Shown here: positions 51,738-61,635 of the stretch, one piece after another | How the letters are laid out: every line of letters starts with the position of its first letter | Position numbering within the stretch: position 1 is the first letter of the stretch | DNA from: Tsukamurella sp. 8F | GTDB taxonomy: Bacteria; Actinomycetota; Actinomycetes; Mycobacteriales; Mycobacteriaceae | Direction of reading: 5' to 3' | Assembly: GCF_029167375.1 (NCBI RefSeq) | Contig: NZ_JARFTP010000006.1 | Coordinates: forward strand, 1 to 64,000 | DNA: 64,000 bases | The notes under the pieces: generated by a model | Databases searched by the model: none | Seen by the model: the letters and a program-made list of their open reading frames with translations, nothing else | Told to the model about the DNA's origin: nothing | Translations under genes and position numbers: made by a program

Positions 51738-54700
51738 CTATCCCTCGACGCTCGGCCCGCTCGCTCCGTTCGCCGCGCCGGCGAACGCCTGGATGACCTC
51801 GATGACCCGCGGGCGCAGGCGCGCCACGGAGACGACCTCGTCCACGGACCCGACCCGCACCGCACGGTGGATGTCGTGCACGGAGTCGAACTCGGCCGCC
51901 AACTCACTGATCTTCTCGGCCTGCACCGAGGTGCGCACGTCGTCGAGCTCCTTGACGAGCGCAGCCCGCTCGGCGCCGCCCACCGCGGCCACGCGGGCCT
52001 CGACGTCGGCGATGCGCGGGTCGGCGTCCACGCGCGCGTTGACGTCGCCCGCGAAGACGACCGCCGCGGCGGGCGCGCCACCCAGTACCGAGGCGTACGA
52101 GCCCTCCAGCGCGAGCACGGTCATGTTGGGGTTCAACGTCTTCGAGAAGACGACGAAGGCTCCGCCGTGGTACCGGGAGATCACACAGAACACGATCGGG
52201 CCATCGAAGTTGACGATTGCACGACCGATCTCGGCGCCGTACTCCAGCTGGACTTTTCGCATCGATTCGGGCGAACCATCGAAGCCGGACAGATTGGCCA
52301 ACACCACCAGCGGCCGGTTGCCACTGGCCGCGTTGATCGCGCGGGCCGCCTTCTTCGACGACTGCGGGAACAGTGTGCCGGCGGTGTAGCTGTCCGGTCC
52401 GTCGGTGGGCGGGAAGCCCTTGCGCTGCACGGCCTTGGACTCGATACCCAGCAGGCATACGGGCTGGCCACCGAGATGCGCGTCGGCCGCTACAACGGTG
52501 TCCGCGTCGGCCATCCCGGCCCACCGCTCGAGCACAGCGTGGTCCTGGTCGGACAGCGCGCGCATCACGGAACGGATGTCGAAAGGCTTCTTACGATCCG
52601 GGTTCGCCGACGAGAAGATCTCACCGACGGTCGCGAACTCGCTGCCCACCATCTCGTGCGGGTACGAGGACATGTCCCGATCCGACGGGTCCGTCGTCTC
52701 GACCGAGCGCGGCCCCTTCTCGCCCGGCACGACGTACGTGTGCTCATAATGCGACATCAGGACGTCCCGCGCGCCGGTCAGCGACGGCGCCCAGTACTGT
52801 GCCTGGCCGTTGGGACCCATCACGCGGTCGTAGCCGCCGATGCCGAAGTTGTCCTCGGCGGACACGCCGCCGGAGAAGTCGAGCGCGTTCTTGCCCGTCA
52901 GCACCATCGCCGAGTCCGGCGTCATGACCAGGATGCCCTTGGTATGCATGAGCATCGTCGCCTCGGCGTTCCAGTACGGCTGCGCACCGACGTTGATGCC
53001 CGCGACCACCACATTGATCTCGCCGCCCGCCTGCGTGAACTCGACGATGCGCTTGAGCGCGGCCGCAACCCAGTCCATGTTCTCGGTACCGGACTCCATC
53101 GAGATCCGCGCGCCGGCGGACAACGCGTACCACTCGAGGGGCACGCCGAGCTTCTCGGCGAGATCGATGGCCCCGATGACACGGGAGCATTCGGGCTCGG
53201 ACAGCGCGCCGAGGGACTTCGTCGGGTCGCCCAGCAGGATCGCGCGGGTGATGCCCTCCGGGTGCCGGTCGGTCTTCGTCGTCACGGTGCCGACCACGAT
53301 AGCCGCCTTGTTCAGGCCCTTCGGCCGATCCACGGGGACCAGCTCGCGAGCACCGGCCTCCTCCGATTCCACGAGGTCGTACTCGCGGAACTCGCCCAGC
53401 AGGTCGGTGAGCTCGTACGGGTAGACCATGCCGCGCTTGCGGGCGACGAGCACCTTCTGGCGGTAGGCGTCGAGCGGCACGACCGGCTCGACCTTCGGGC
53501 CCCCGAGGGACAGTCCGACGGCGCCCGTCGCATCGTCGAACGTGACCCGGAGCACGACCTTGTCCAGCTCGCCCGACTCGGGGTTGCGCTGACGTGCGAT
53601 GAGGACGATCTCCTCGAGCCCGACACCCTCGGTCGAGTCGACGACACGGCGCGCGATGGTGCGCAGGTCGTCGGGCCCGAACTCGCTAGGCGGCCAGATG
53701 TAGAGCACGATGCGGTTCGTGTTGAGCTGCCCGCGCTTGCCCCGCGAGGCCTGGTTCCGCCGGATCGAGTCGAGGCACGCCGCGATGGTGTTCTCCGCGG
53801 TCGGGAGAGCGACCAGGTGGCCGTCGTCGTCGCGCAGCTCGGTCAGGTCGCGCACCTGGGCGAACGCCACGAGCCGCTTGTCGGCGGGATTCTCGCGCGC
53901 GACGGCGCTGAACAGTGCCACCTCCTCGTCGACGGACGGCATACGGGTCAGGTCGAACGCACCCAGCTGCGTCATCTGCATGCGGTGGGCGATGTACGGA
54001 TGCAGGCCGCGGATGAGCCGCTCCTCCGCGACACCCGTCGTGGACGGCCGGTAGGTGAAGTAGTGGTGGCTCGTGGACTCGGCGCTGCCGGCGACGGTGA
54101 TCGTCACGCGCCGGGTGGCACGCGGCAGCGGGTTCGCGGCCACGACCTCGTAGAGCGCGGCCGCCATGGCCTCAGGGTCCCTCGGGCGGTCCGCCCACGC
54201 GACGTACACGTCGACGTCGGTGGTGCGCGACACCACGCCACCCAGCGCGCCGAGCACCCGGGGCAGGCCCTCGAACCGCGTCGCAGCGGAGACCAGCAGG
54301 GACTCGGGCCGGTCCGCCACAACGAATGCCTGCCCGTCGACGTCCTTCGCCTCGAAGCCCGTGACGTGCTTGTTTCCGTAGTAACGGCGGATGAGCACCT
54401 CGAGCATGACGGAGTTGTCCACGTCCTTGTCGGCCAGACGATCGCCCAGCAGGCGGATCAGCGGCTCCGTGCTGCGCACCATCGCCGCGATCCGCTCGCT
54501 GCGATCCGCGGCGTCCGGGTTCGCGTCGAGGTACTCGAGGTGGTCGCCGACGGTGGCGAACACCTCGGCGCGGTTGGCGAGGAGCAGCGGCTGCCCGAAC
54601 CAGGCGAACTGCAGCCCGCGCGCCAGGTCGTGCAGACCGGTGAATCGGCCGGCGGTGACTGCGACGACGCGCTCCAATGCCTCGGAGACGGCGTCCGCCG

Positions 54701-57221
54701 ACGCCGGGTCCGGCGGCGTCTCGCGCAGCCACGCGCTCAGCAGAGCCGAGAGCGCCTTGGCGCCCGCCGGGAAGCGCTGCTGCGCGAGGTAGATGCGGAA
54801 CACCGCGGACTCGAGCTCAGGTGTGCGGTCCAGTTCGGTCACACCGTAGTGACGCAGCGCGGCCGACAGTTTCGCCTGGAACGACTCCGGGACGCCCGCG
54901 CGCTCGACGTCGAGGCTACGCAGGTGGGTGCGGAAGTACTCCCATGCGCTGGGCTCATGGCCCTCGCCGCCGGCGGTACGTGTCGCGGTGAGCTCGGCGA
55001 GGTCACAGAACGCCTCGACCAGCGCGAGCTCGTCGGCGACGGGGCTCTGTCCACCCTCGGCGCGGACGGCGACATAGTCGTCGAGCAGACGCTTCTCGTC
55101 GAGCGGGTCGTAGTCGTAGCCGAGCAGGAGGTCCAGCAGCTCGCGGCGATCGGTCGCGGCGCGTATGGAGGCCGTCTGCCCCGGCGCGGCCGGCAGATCC
55201 AGCGGGACGGCGGTGGCGGGCGCCGCATCCGCTACCTCGGACTCGTCGGCGAGGGGCTCGAGGCGCAGCAGGCGCGCCCCGGCCTCGACCTGGCTTCCGA
55301 CGGATATGTCGCGCTCCTTCAGGCGGGCCTTGAACGGCGCGCGCAGCACGGTCTCCATCTTCATGGACTCCAGCACGAGCACTGGATCCCCGGCCTCGAC
55401 CTCCTCGCCCACCTCGAGCGGGCAGGCGACGACGAGCGCGGGTGCGGGCGAGCGGACGACGCCGCCCTCGTCCAGGCTGACCCGGTGTGCGACACCGTCG
55501 ACCTCGATCATCTGGACGGGGCCGGGGGCGCCGGTCGCGAGGCGGAAGCGCTCGCCGTTGACCTCGATCTGGCCGAAGTGCCGGTCGAACCGATCCACCT
55601 CGACGACCGCGACGCCCGTTGTCGTGCCCGCCTCGATAGCGACCCGGAAGCGCTGGGCTCCCACGCGGGCGACCCGTACGCGGTAGTTCGAGCCGCGCAG
55701 CTTGAGGTCGACCGGTCGGCCCGATTCGTGCTGGACCTGCGGCCGGCCGCCGGCGGCGGTGGTGAGCAGGCGCTGCAGCTCGAGGTGCTCGTCGACCTCG
55801 TACGCGGCGATCGCGGCCGCCGCGACGGCGACGGCGGAGTGCTTATGCGACACGAGGCGGCCCTCGGCGCGGACTCGATCGATCCAACCGGTGTCCGCGC
55901 TGCCGTCGATGACCTCGGGCTGGTCCAACAGGTCGAGTACGAAGCTCTTGTTGGTCGCCCCGCCTTCGACGATCACCGTCGTCTCACCCATCGCGCGACG
56001 CAGGCGGCCGAGCGCCTGGTCGCGGTCACGGCCGTACGCGATGATCTTCGCGATCATCGAGTCGAAGTCGGCGGGAATGGTATCGCCCTCGCTGACGCCG
56101 GTGTCGACGCGGATGCCGGGGCCGGCCGGCAGCTGCAGGCGGTCGATTCGGCCGGGCGACGGTGCGAAGTCGCGGTCGGGGTCCTCGGCGTTGAGGCGGG
56201 CCTCGATGGCGTGGCCACGCTCGACAGGCTTCTCCCCCTCGAGCCTGCCGCCTCCCGCGACGAACAGCTGTGCGCGCACGAGGTCGTAGTTGACCGCGGT
56301 CTCGGTGATGGGATGCTCGACCTGCAGGCGCGTGTTGACCTCCAGGAAGGCGAACAGCTTCTCGACCGGCTGGTAGAGGAATTCGACCGTTGCCGCGCCG
56401 CAGTAGCCGACGCGCACGGCGAGCCGCTCGGCGGCCGTCTTGAGCTCCTCGACCTGCTCGGGCGACAGGACGGGCGAAGCGGACTCCTCGATGATCTTCT
56501 GGTTACGACGCTGGACCGAACAGTCTCGGACGCCGAGCGCCCACGCGTTGCCGTGACTGTCGGCGATGACCTGGACCTCGACGTGGCGGGCGCCCGTCAC
56601 CGTGCGCTCGAGGAATACGACGCCGCTGCCGAAGGCCCGGAGGGCCTCGTCGCTGGTGCGCTGGTACGCGTCCTCGAGCTCTTCGTCCGAGGTGACCAGG
56701 CGGATGCCGCGACCGCCGCCGCCGGCGGTCGCCTTGAGCATCATCGGATAGCCGATCTCTGCGGCCGCGACCTTGGCGGCGTCGAGGGTCTCGACTGCGC
56801 CGCGGCTCCAGGCGGCGACCGGGACCCCGACCTCCTCGGCGATCAGCTTGGCACCGATCTTGTCGCCGAGCTTGCGCATCGCATCGGCGGACGGACCGAC
56901 GAACGTGACGCCGATCTTCTCGCACAGCTCCGCGAAGGCGGGGTCCTCGGCCACGAAGCCCCAGCCGACCCACGCCGCGTCCGCGCCCGTCTCCTGCAGG
57001 GCCTGAGCCAGCAGGTCCATGTTCAGGTACGGCCGAGCCGCGGCGGGACCGAGGTCGTACGCGATGTCGGCCTCGCGCACGAAGGTGGCACTGCGGTCCA
57101 CATCCGTGTGCAGCGCGACGGTCTCGATCCGCTCACCCGTCTGCGCGGCGAGGTCGCGGACGGCGTGGATGAGGCGCATCGCGGCCTCGCCACGATTCAC
57201 AATTGCGATTCGTCTGAACAC
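51738..57221 (-). CDS. Single-chain biotin-dependent acyl-CoA carboxylase, 1827 aa
   Basis: A giant multidomain enzyme: biotin carboxylase (about 1-450; ATP-grasp KATAGGGGRGIRL near 163-174, EVNTRLQVEHPITE near 294-307), biotin carrier with VLESMKMETV (biotin Lys about 621), a large central domain (about 700-1280) and a C-terminal carboxyltransferase with both halves (acyl-CoA and carboxybiotin parts, about 1300-1800). The layout BC-BCCP-central-CT in one chain is that of eukaryotic acetyl-CoA carboxylase; in actinobacteria single-chain forms are known (for example long-chain acyl-CoA carboxylase of M. avium, with another layout). Substrate chain length cannot be told. GTG start at 57221. No frameshift is visible over 5.5 kb. 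Confidence 0.93.
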   Translation of the reverse strand: MFRRIAIVNRGEAAMRLIHAVRDLAAQTGERIETVALHTDVDRSATFVREADIAYDLGPAAARPYLNMDLLAQALQETGADAAWVGWGFVAEDPAFAELCEKIGVTFVGPSADAMRKLGDKIGAKLIAEEVGVPVAAWSRGAVETLDAAKVAAAEIGYPMMLKATAGGGGRGIRLVTSDEELEDAYQRTSDEALRAFGSGVVFLERTVTGARHVEVQVIADSHGNAWALGVRDCSVQRRNQKIIEESASPVLSPEQVEELKTAAERLAVRVGYCGAATVEFLYQPVEKLFAFLEVNTRLQVEHPITETAVNYDLVRAQLFVAGGGRLEGEKPVERGHAIEARLNAEDPDRDFAPSPGRIDRLQLPAGPGIRVDTGVSEGDTIPADFDSMIAKIIAYGRDRDQALGRLRRAMGETTVIVEGGATNKSFVLDLLDQPEVIDGSADTGWIDRVRAEGRLVSHKHSAVAVAAAAIAAYEVDEHLELQRLLTTAAGGRPQVQHESGRPVDLKLRGSNYRVRVARVGAQRFRVAIEAGTTTGVAVVEVDRFDRHFGQIEVNGERFRLATGAPGPVQMIEVDGVAHRVSLDEGGVVRSPAPALVVACPLEVGEEVEAGDPVLVLESMKMETVLRAPFKARLKERDISVGSQVEAGARLLRLEPLADESEVADAAPATAVPLDLPAAPGQTASIRAATDRRELLDLLLGYDYDPLDEKRLLDDYVAVRAEGGQSPVADELALVEAFCDLAELTATRTAGGEGHEPSAWEYFRTHLRSLDVERAGVPESFQAKLSAALRHYGVTELDRTPELESAVFRIYLAQQRFPAGAKALSALLSAWLRETPPDPASADAVSEALERVVAVTAGRFTGLHDLARGLQFAWFGQPLLLANRAEVFATVGDHLEYLDANPDAADRSERIAAMVRSTEPLIRLLGDRLADKDVDNSVMLEVLIRRYYGNKHVTGFEAKDVDGQAFVVADRPESLLVSAATRFEGLPRVLGALGGVVSRTTDVDVYVAWADRPRDPEAMAAALYEVVAANPLPRATRRVTITVAGSAESTSHHYFTYRPSTTGVAEERLIRGLHPYIAHRMQMTQLGAFDLTRMPSVDEEVALFSAVARENPADKRLVAFAQVRDLTELRDDDGHLVALPTAENTIAACLDSIRRNQASRGKRGQLNTNRIVLYIWPPSEFGPDDLRTIARRVVDSTEGVGLEEIVLIARQRNPESGELDKVVLRVTFDDATGAVGLSLGGPKVEPVVPLDAYRQKVLVARKRGMVYPYELTDLLGEFREYDLVESEEAGARELVPVDRPKGLNKAAIVVGTVTTKTDRHPEGITRAILLGDPTKSLGALSEPECSRVIGAIDLAEKLGVPLEWYALSAGARISMESGTENMDWVAAALKRIVEFTQAGGEINVVVAGINVGAQPYWNAEATMLMHTKGILVMTPDSAMVLTGKNALDFSGGVSAEDNFGIGGYDRVMGPNGQAQYWAPSLTGARDVLMSHYEHTYVVPGEKGPRSVETTDPSDRDMSSYPHEMVGSEFATVGEIFSSANPDRKKPFDIRSVMRALSDQDHAVLERWAGMADADTVVAADAHLGGQPVCLLGIESKAVQRKGFPPTDGPDSYTAGTLFPQSSKKAARAINAASGNRPLVVLANLSGFDGSPESMRKVQLEYGAEIGRAIVNFDGPIVFCVISRYHGGAFVVFSKTLNPNMTVLALEGSYASVLGGAPAAAVVFAGDVNARVDADPRIADVEARVAAVGGAERAALVKELDDVRTSVQAEKISELAAEFDSVHDIHRAVRVGSVDEVVSVARLRPRVIEVIQAFAGAANGASGPSVEG

Positions 57222-57406
57222 TCGAGTCCACTTTCGTTACGTGTGCCGACGCCACCGAATCCGACGGGCCGGATCTACCAGTCCGGGTACTTCCTATCGC
57301 AGCAGAGCGCTACCGACCAGTCCGCAACGCGCGCGTTCCCGCGACCAGTGTCGATACATACGTGCACTGACGCTATCCTGTCGCCTCTCGCCCGTCTGCA
57401 TGCGTA

Positions 57407-57916
57407 TCAGAAGTCCCCGTTGGCGCGCCGAAGCACGCGCAGGGAGTCTACGAGCGCACCGCCGCCCGTGGACCCGAGCTCCGAGCCGAACTCCGCGAAC
57501 ACGTCGTTGACGGCGAGCGTGGCCTCCTCCACGACGTGGCGCCCGTCGGCGGTGAGGGCCACGAGGGTGGTCCGCCCGTCGGTGGGGTGCGGCAGGCGTT
57601 CGACGAGGCCCGCGTCCTCCAGCCGATCGATCGCGTGCGTCACCGAGGACACGTGCACCTGCAGGCGCGCGCTCGCGCGGGAGATGGGCAGCGCGCCGCG
57701 CCGGCTGAACGCGAGCAGGCGCAGGAGTTCGAAGCGCGCGAAGGTGAGTCGGAAAGGCTTGAGTACGTGCTCGATCCGGCCCAGCATGATCTGGTGCGCG
57801 CGCATCACCGAGGTGACCGCCTCCATGCCGACGGCGATATCGCCGCCCCACCCGGCGTTCTCCCAATTGGCGCGCGCGAGCGCGATGGGGTCGGACCGCT
57901 CCTCGGGACTACTCAT
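57407..57916 (-). CDS. MarR-family transcriptional regulator
   Basis: A 169-residue winged-helix regulator: RLTFARFELLRLLAFSRRGALPISRASARLQVHVSSVTHAIDRLE, with HVSSVTHAIDRLEDAGLVER as the recognition helix and wing start (quoted in part). Its ATG overlaps the mmsB stop (ATGA), so it is the last gene of the valine operon and may control it at the palindrome near 61550. PaaR/BadR-like repressors of acyl-CoA pathways have this size. Confidence 0.9.
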   Translation of the reverse strand: MSSPEERSDPIALARANWENAGWGGDIAVGMEAVTSVMRAHQIMLGRIEHVLKPFRLTFARFELLRLLAFSRRGALPISRASARLQVHVSSVTHAIDRLEDAGLVERLPHPTDGRTTLVALTADGRHVVEEATLAVNDVFAEFGSELGSTGGGALVDSLRVLRRANGDF

Positions 57917-58782
57917 CTCAAGGTCGAGATTATTGCACTGAAGTCCAGACCACCGTGATCTGCCGCGAACGCCCTATACAGGTCCGCGGCGTGCGAGCCG
58001 ATCGGTGCAGTGGCCCCGGTCGACGCCACGGCGTCCATAGCCAGGCCGAGGTCCTTGTTCATCAGCGACGTGGCGAAGCCCGGCTGGAAACCGTTGCCGG
58101 AAGGCGCCCCGGGCACCGGCCCGGGCACAGGGCAGTTGGTGTGCAGGGCCCAGCAGTTGCCGGTGGCACCGGTCACGACGTCGTACAACGCCTGGTCCTT
58201 CAGGCCGAGCTTCTCTGCGAGCACGAACGCCTCGCCCACCACGATCTGCTGCGCCGCGAGGATCATGTTGTTACAGACCTTGGCCGCCTGCCCGTTGCCG
58301 GGCCCGCCGCAGTGGATCACCTTGCCCGCCATGGGTTCCAGGATCGGCTGCGCCGCGGCGAACGCGGCGTCCTCGCCGCCCACCATGAACGCGAGGGTGC
58401 CCGCGTCCGCGCCCTTGACTCCGCCCGACACCGGCGCATCCACCTGCAGGCAGCCCGCAGCGACCGCCCGCGCGTGTACCTCACGGGCGTCATCGACGGA
58501 GATCGTGGAGCTGTCGACGAGCAATGTCCCTGCCGTGGCAGCGGACAGGATCTCGGAGTAGCACTCCTTCACTGCCGCGCCGTGGGGCAGCATCGTGATC
58601 ACAGCGTCGACGCCCGTCACCGCTTCGACCGCGGAGGACACGACCGTGACGCCGTTCGCCCGTGCCGTCTCCTGCGCCGCGGGTACGGGATCGAACCCGG
58701 TCACCGAATGCCCCTCGGCCACAAGGTTCTTCGCCATAGGACCGCCCATATGTCCCAGCCCGAGGAATCCGATAGTGCTCAT
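57913..58782 (-). CDS. mmsB: 3-hydroxyisobutyrate dehydrogenase
   Basis: A 289-residue NAD-dependent beta-hydroxyacid dehydrogenase: Rossmann motif GFLGLGHMGGPMAKNL at the start, VDAPVSGGVKGADAGTLAFMVGG (substrate loop, about 118-140) and GNGQAAKVCNNM with the catalytic Lys (about 170). It oxidises 3-hydroxyisobutyrate to methylmalonate semialdehyde in valine breakdown. Gene lies 24 nt after the acyl-CoA dehydrogenase gene and overlaps marR. Confidence 0.93.
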   Translation of the reverse strand: MSTIGFLGLGHMGGPMAKNLVAEGHSVTGFDPVPAAQETARANGVTVVSSAVEAVTGVDAVITMLPHGAAVKECYSEILSAATAGTLLVDSSTISVDDAREVHARAVAAGCLQVDAPVSGGVKGADAGTLAFMVGGEDAAFAAAQPILEPMAGKVIHCGGPGNGQAAKVCNNMILAAQQIVVGEAFVLAEKLGLKDQALYDVVTGATGNCWALHTNCPVPGPVPGAPSGNGFQPGFATSLMNKDLGLAMDAVASTGATAPIGSHAADLYRAFAADHGGLDFSAIISTLR

Positions 58783-58806
58783 CTCACGCCTCCCGTGGTC
58801 ATCCGC

Positions 58807-59970
58807 TCATCGCCCGCTCACGCGTACCGCCTCGGCTCGGCCGATGACCATCCGCATGATCTCGTTGGTGCCCTCCAGTATCCGGTTCACCCGGAGGTCG
58901 CGGACGATCTTCTCGACCCCGGTCTCATGGAGGTAGCCGTATCCACCGTGCAACTGGAGGGCGGAGTCAGCCACGCCATAGCAGGTCTCGGTGACGAAGC
59001 GCTTCGCCATGGCGCACAGCTCGACCTTGTCGGGATCGTTGTCGTCGAGGGCCGCCGCCGCGCGCCACAGCATCAGCCGCGACGCCTCGAGCCCGGTAGC
59101 CATATCGGCCAGCGTGAACCGGATGGTCGGCTCCTCGATCAGCTTGTGTCCGAACGCCTCACGCTCGCTCATGTACCGCAGCGCAAGGTCGTACGCGGCT
59201 TGCGCACCACCCATGGAGCAGGCGGCGATGTTGAGGCGCCCGCCGTTGAGCCCGTTCATCGCGATCCCGAAACCCGTGCCGGCGCCGTCGTCGCCGCCCA
59301 GCATGTTCTCGGCCGGTACGCGCACGCGATCCATGACCACCTGCGTCGTGGGCTGGCTGTTCCAGCCCATCTTCTGTTCGGGAGGACCGAAAGACAGTCC
59401 CTCGCTGCCCTTCTCGACGATGAACGTCGATATCCCGCGGGGACCGTCGACGCCCGTGCGCGCCATGACGACGTACACGTCGGAAGCGCCGCCCCCGGAG
59501 ATGAACTGCTTGGTGCCCGTGAGGACGTACGAATCGCCGTCACGCTCGGCCCGTGTCGACAGAGCCGCCGCGTCCGACCCGGCATTCGGCTCCGTCAAGC
59601 AGTAGCTGGCCAGCAGCTCCATGGTCGCGAGCCTGGGGATCCACACCTTGCGCTGGTCCTCGGTGCCATAGGTGTCGATCATCCACGTGCACATGTTGTG
59701 GATCGACAGGAAGGCCGCTGTCACGGGGTCGCCCTTGGCGAGCTCCTCGAAGATGCGGACACCGTCGATGCGGCGCAGACCCGAGCCCCCGACGTCTTCG
59801 CGGGTGTAGATCGCGGCCATGCCGAGGCCGGCGGCCTCGCGCATCTCGTCGACCGGGAAGTGCTTCGTCTCATCCCACTCGAGTGCACTGGGCGCCAGGC
59901 GCTTCCGCGCGAAATCGCGGGCTGTCTCGACGATGTCGCGCTCGTCGCCCGAGAGGTTGGGATACGGCAT
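58807..59970 (-). CDS. Acyl-CoA dehydrogenase, probably isobutyryl-CoA dehydrogenase
   Basis: A 387-residue flavoprotein: YCLTEPNAGSDAAAL (about 120-134) and the C-terminal catalytic Glu region GTNEIMRMVIGRA. In the position between mmsA and mmsB and in sequence (for example DLRVNRILEG and MGWNSQPTTQV) it fits isobutyryl-CoA dehydrogenases, which make methacrylyl-CoA from valine. Some propionyl or 2-methylacyl-CoA activity is possible. It lies 13 nt after mmsA. Confidence 0.92.
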   Translation of the reverse strand: MPYPNLSGDERDIVETARDFARKRLAPSALEWDETKHFPVDEMREAAGLGMAAIYTREDVGGSGLRRIDGVRIFEELAKGDPVTAAFLSIHNMCTWMIDTYGTEDQRKVWIPRLATMELLASYCLTEPNAGSDAAALSTRAERDGDSYVLTGTKQFISGGGASDVYVVMARTGVDGPRGISTFIVEKGSEGLSFGPPEQKMGWNSQPTTQVVMDRVRVPAENMLGGDDGAGTGFGIAMNGLNGGRLNIAACSMGGAQAAYDLALRYMSEREAFGHKLIEEPTIRFTLADMATGLEASRLMLWRAAAALDDNDPDKVELCAMAKRFVTETCYGVADSALQLHGGYGYLHETGVEKIVRDLRVNRILEGTNEIMRMVIGRAEAVRVSGR

Positions 59971-59983
59971 GTGTCAGGCGCTC

Positions 59984-61507
59984 CTAGTGCATCGTCGGGA
60001 TGGAGAACTCGGCGCCGTCCTTGATACCCGAGGGCCAGCGCGAAGTCACTGTCTTGACCTTGGTGTAGAACATGATCGACGCCGGTCCGTGCTGGTTCAG
60101 GTCGCCGAAGCCGGAACGCTTCCAGCCACCGAACGTGTGGTAGGCCACCGGGACCGGGATGGGCACATTGACGCCCACCATGCCGACCTGCACACGTGAG
60201 GTGAAGTCGCGTGCCGCGTCGCCGTCGCGGGTGAAGATCGCCACCCCGTTGCCGTACTCGTGCTCACTCGGCAGTCGGAGGGCCTCCTCGTAGTCCTGCG
60301 CCCGCACGATCACGAGCACCGGGCCGAAGATCTCGTCGGTGTAGATCGACATGTCGGACGTCACGTGGTCGAATAGCGTCGGACCTATGAAGTAGCCGTC
60401 CGAGAGGTCTGCATCACCGAAAGACATCTCGTCGCTTGATTTCTCGCGCCCATCGACCACCAGCTCTGCCCCGGCGTCGACACCGGCGGCGATGTAGCCC
60501 TTCACGCGCTCGAGCGCGGCTGCCGAGACGAGCGGCCCGTAGTCGGCCTTCGGGTCGTGGCTATGCCCCACCCGAAGGTGGGCGATGCGCTCGACGAGGC
60601 GCTCCCGCAGGCGATTCGCCGTCTCCTCACCCACCGGGACCGCCACGGAGATCGCCATGCAGCGCTCGCCCGCCGAGCCGTACCCGGCGCCGATCAGGGC
60701 ATCCACGGCCTGGTCGAGATCGGCATCCGGGAGGATCACCATGTGGTTCTTCGCACCGCCGAAGCACTGGCTGCGCTTGCCGTTCGCCGCAGCGGTCTCG
60801 TAGATGTACTGCGCGATATCCGAGCTCCCGACGAAGCCGACCGCCTTGATCTCCGGATGCGTGAGGATCGCGTCGACGGCCTCCTTGTCGCCGTGCACCA
60901 CCTGGAACACGCCGTCGGGCAGGCCTGCCGCCGTGAACAGTTCGGCGAGCCGCACCGGGACCGAGGGGTCCCGCTCGGAGGGCTTGAGGACGAACGCATT
61001 GCCACAGGCCAGGGCCGGCCCAGCCTTCCACAGCGGGATCATGCCCGGGAAGTTGAACGGCGTGATGCCGGCGACCACCCCGAGGGGCTGGCGCAGCGAG
61101 TACACATCGATACCGGCGCCTGCACCCTCGGTGTACTCGCCCTTGAGTAGATGCGGGATGCCGACCGAGAACTCGATGACCTCGATGCCGCGTTGGATGT
61201 CACCGCGCGCGTCTGCGATCGTCTTGCCGTGCTCGGAGGAGAGCAACCCGGCGAGCTCGTCCATGTTCTGGCCGACCAGGTCGATGAACTTCATCAGGAC
61301 GCGCGCGCGGCGCTGCGGATTGAAGGCGGCCCACTCCCGCTGCGCCTGCGCCGCTGTGCGCACGGCCGCGTCCACCTCGTCCGCGGTCGCCATCGGAACC
61401 GTCGCCTGCACCTGTCCGGTGCTGGGGTCCATCACATCCGCGGTGCGCCCCGCTCCCTCGACCCGGCGCCCGTCGACGAAGTGCGGAATCGTCCTCGTAC
61501 TCACCAT
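59984..61507 (-). CDS. mmsA: Methylmalonate-semialdehyde dehydrogenase (CoA-acylating)
   Basis: A 507-residue aldehyde dehydrogenase: FNFPGMIPLWKAGPALACGN (about 155-174), VGSSDIAQYIYETA, and the catalytic Cys in GSAGERCMAISVAVP (about 285-299). It turns methylmalonate semialdehyde and CoA into propionyl-CoA, the last step of valine breakdown. The start at 61507 (ATG GTG) has a weak site GGGATGGG upstream; an ATG 57 nt earlier would lie over the operator. First gene of the operon. Confidence 0.92.
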   Translation of the reverse strand: MVSTRTIPHFVDGRRVEGAGRTADVMDPSTGQVQATVPMATADEVDAAVRTAAQAQREWAAFNPQRRARVLMKFIDLVGQNMDELAGLLSSEHGKTIADARGDIQRGIEVIEFSVGIPHLLKGEYTEGAGAGIDVYSLRQPLGVVAGITPFNFPGMIPLWKAGPALACGNAFVLKPSERDPSVPVRLAELFTAAGLPDGVFQVVHGDKEAVDAILTHPEIKAVGFVGSSDIAQYIYETAAANGKRSQCFGGAKNHMVILPDADLDQAVDALIGAGYGSAGERCMAISVAVPVGEETANRLRERLVERIAHLRVGHSHDPKADYGPLVSAAALERVKGYIAAGVDAGAELVVDGREKSSDEMSFGDADLSDGYFIGPTLFDHVTSDMSIYTDEIFGPVLVIVRAQDYEEALRLPSEHEYGNGVAIFTRDGDAARDFTSRVQVGMVGVNVPIPVPVAYHTFGGWKRSGFGDLNQHGPASIMFYTKVKTVTSRWPSGIKDGAEFSIPTMH

Positions 61508-61545
61508 CAACCCATCCCGTCGCCTAGTACTGTGTTCCCCATCAC

Positions 61546-61572
61546 CATATACTTGGACATCCAAGTAATCAA
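61546..61572 (-). promoter_or_regulatory. Operator palindrome over the mmsA promoter
   Basis: TACTTGGA (61550-61557), two bases, then TCCAAGTA (61560-61567): a perfect 18-bp palindrome. It overlaps a candidate promoter of the minus strand (TTGATT at 61567-61572 and TATATG at 61546-61551, spacer 15). The mmsA start is 43 nt downstream. The operon's terminal gene encodes a MarR regulator, which is the likely ligand. Confidence 0.8.
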
Positions 61573-61635
61573 CCGAGTGTACCGAAAGCTACTACTACAC
61601 AGGACTATCGGCCGGTACGCAGTACCCGTCGACCT

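Noticed and set aside
51576-57941. A plus-strand open frame of about 2100 codons antisense to the carboxylase
   Set aside because: It is a shadow of the high GC third-position bias of the carboxylase gene: Arg/Leu/Val/His/Asp-rich with no domains, and the carboxylase reading has full-length family motifs.
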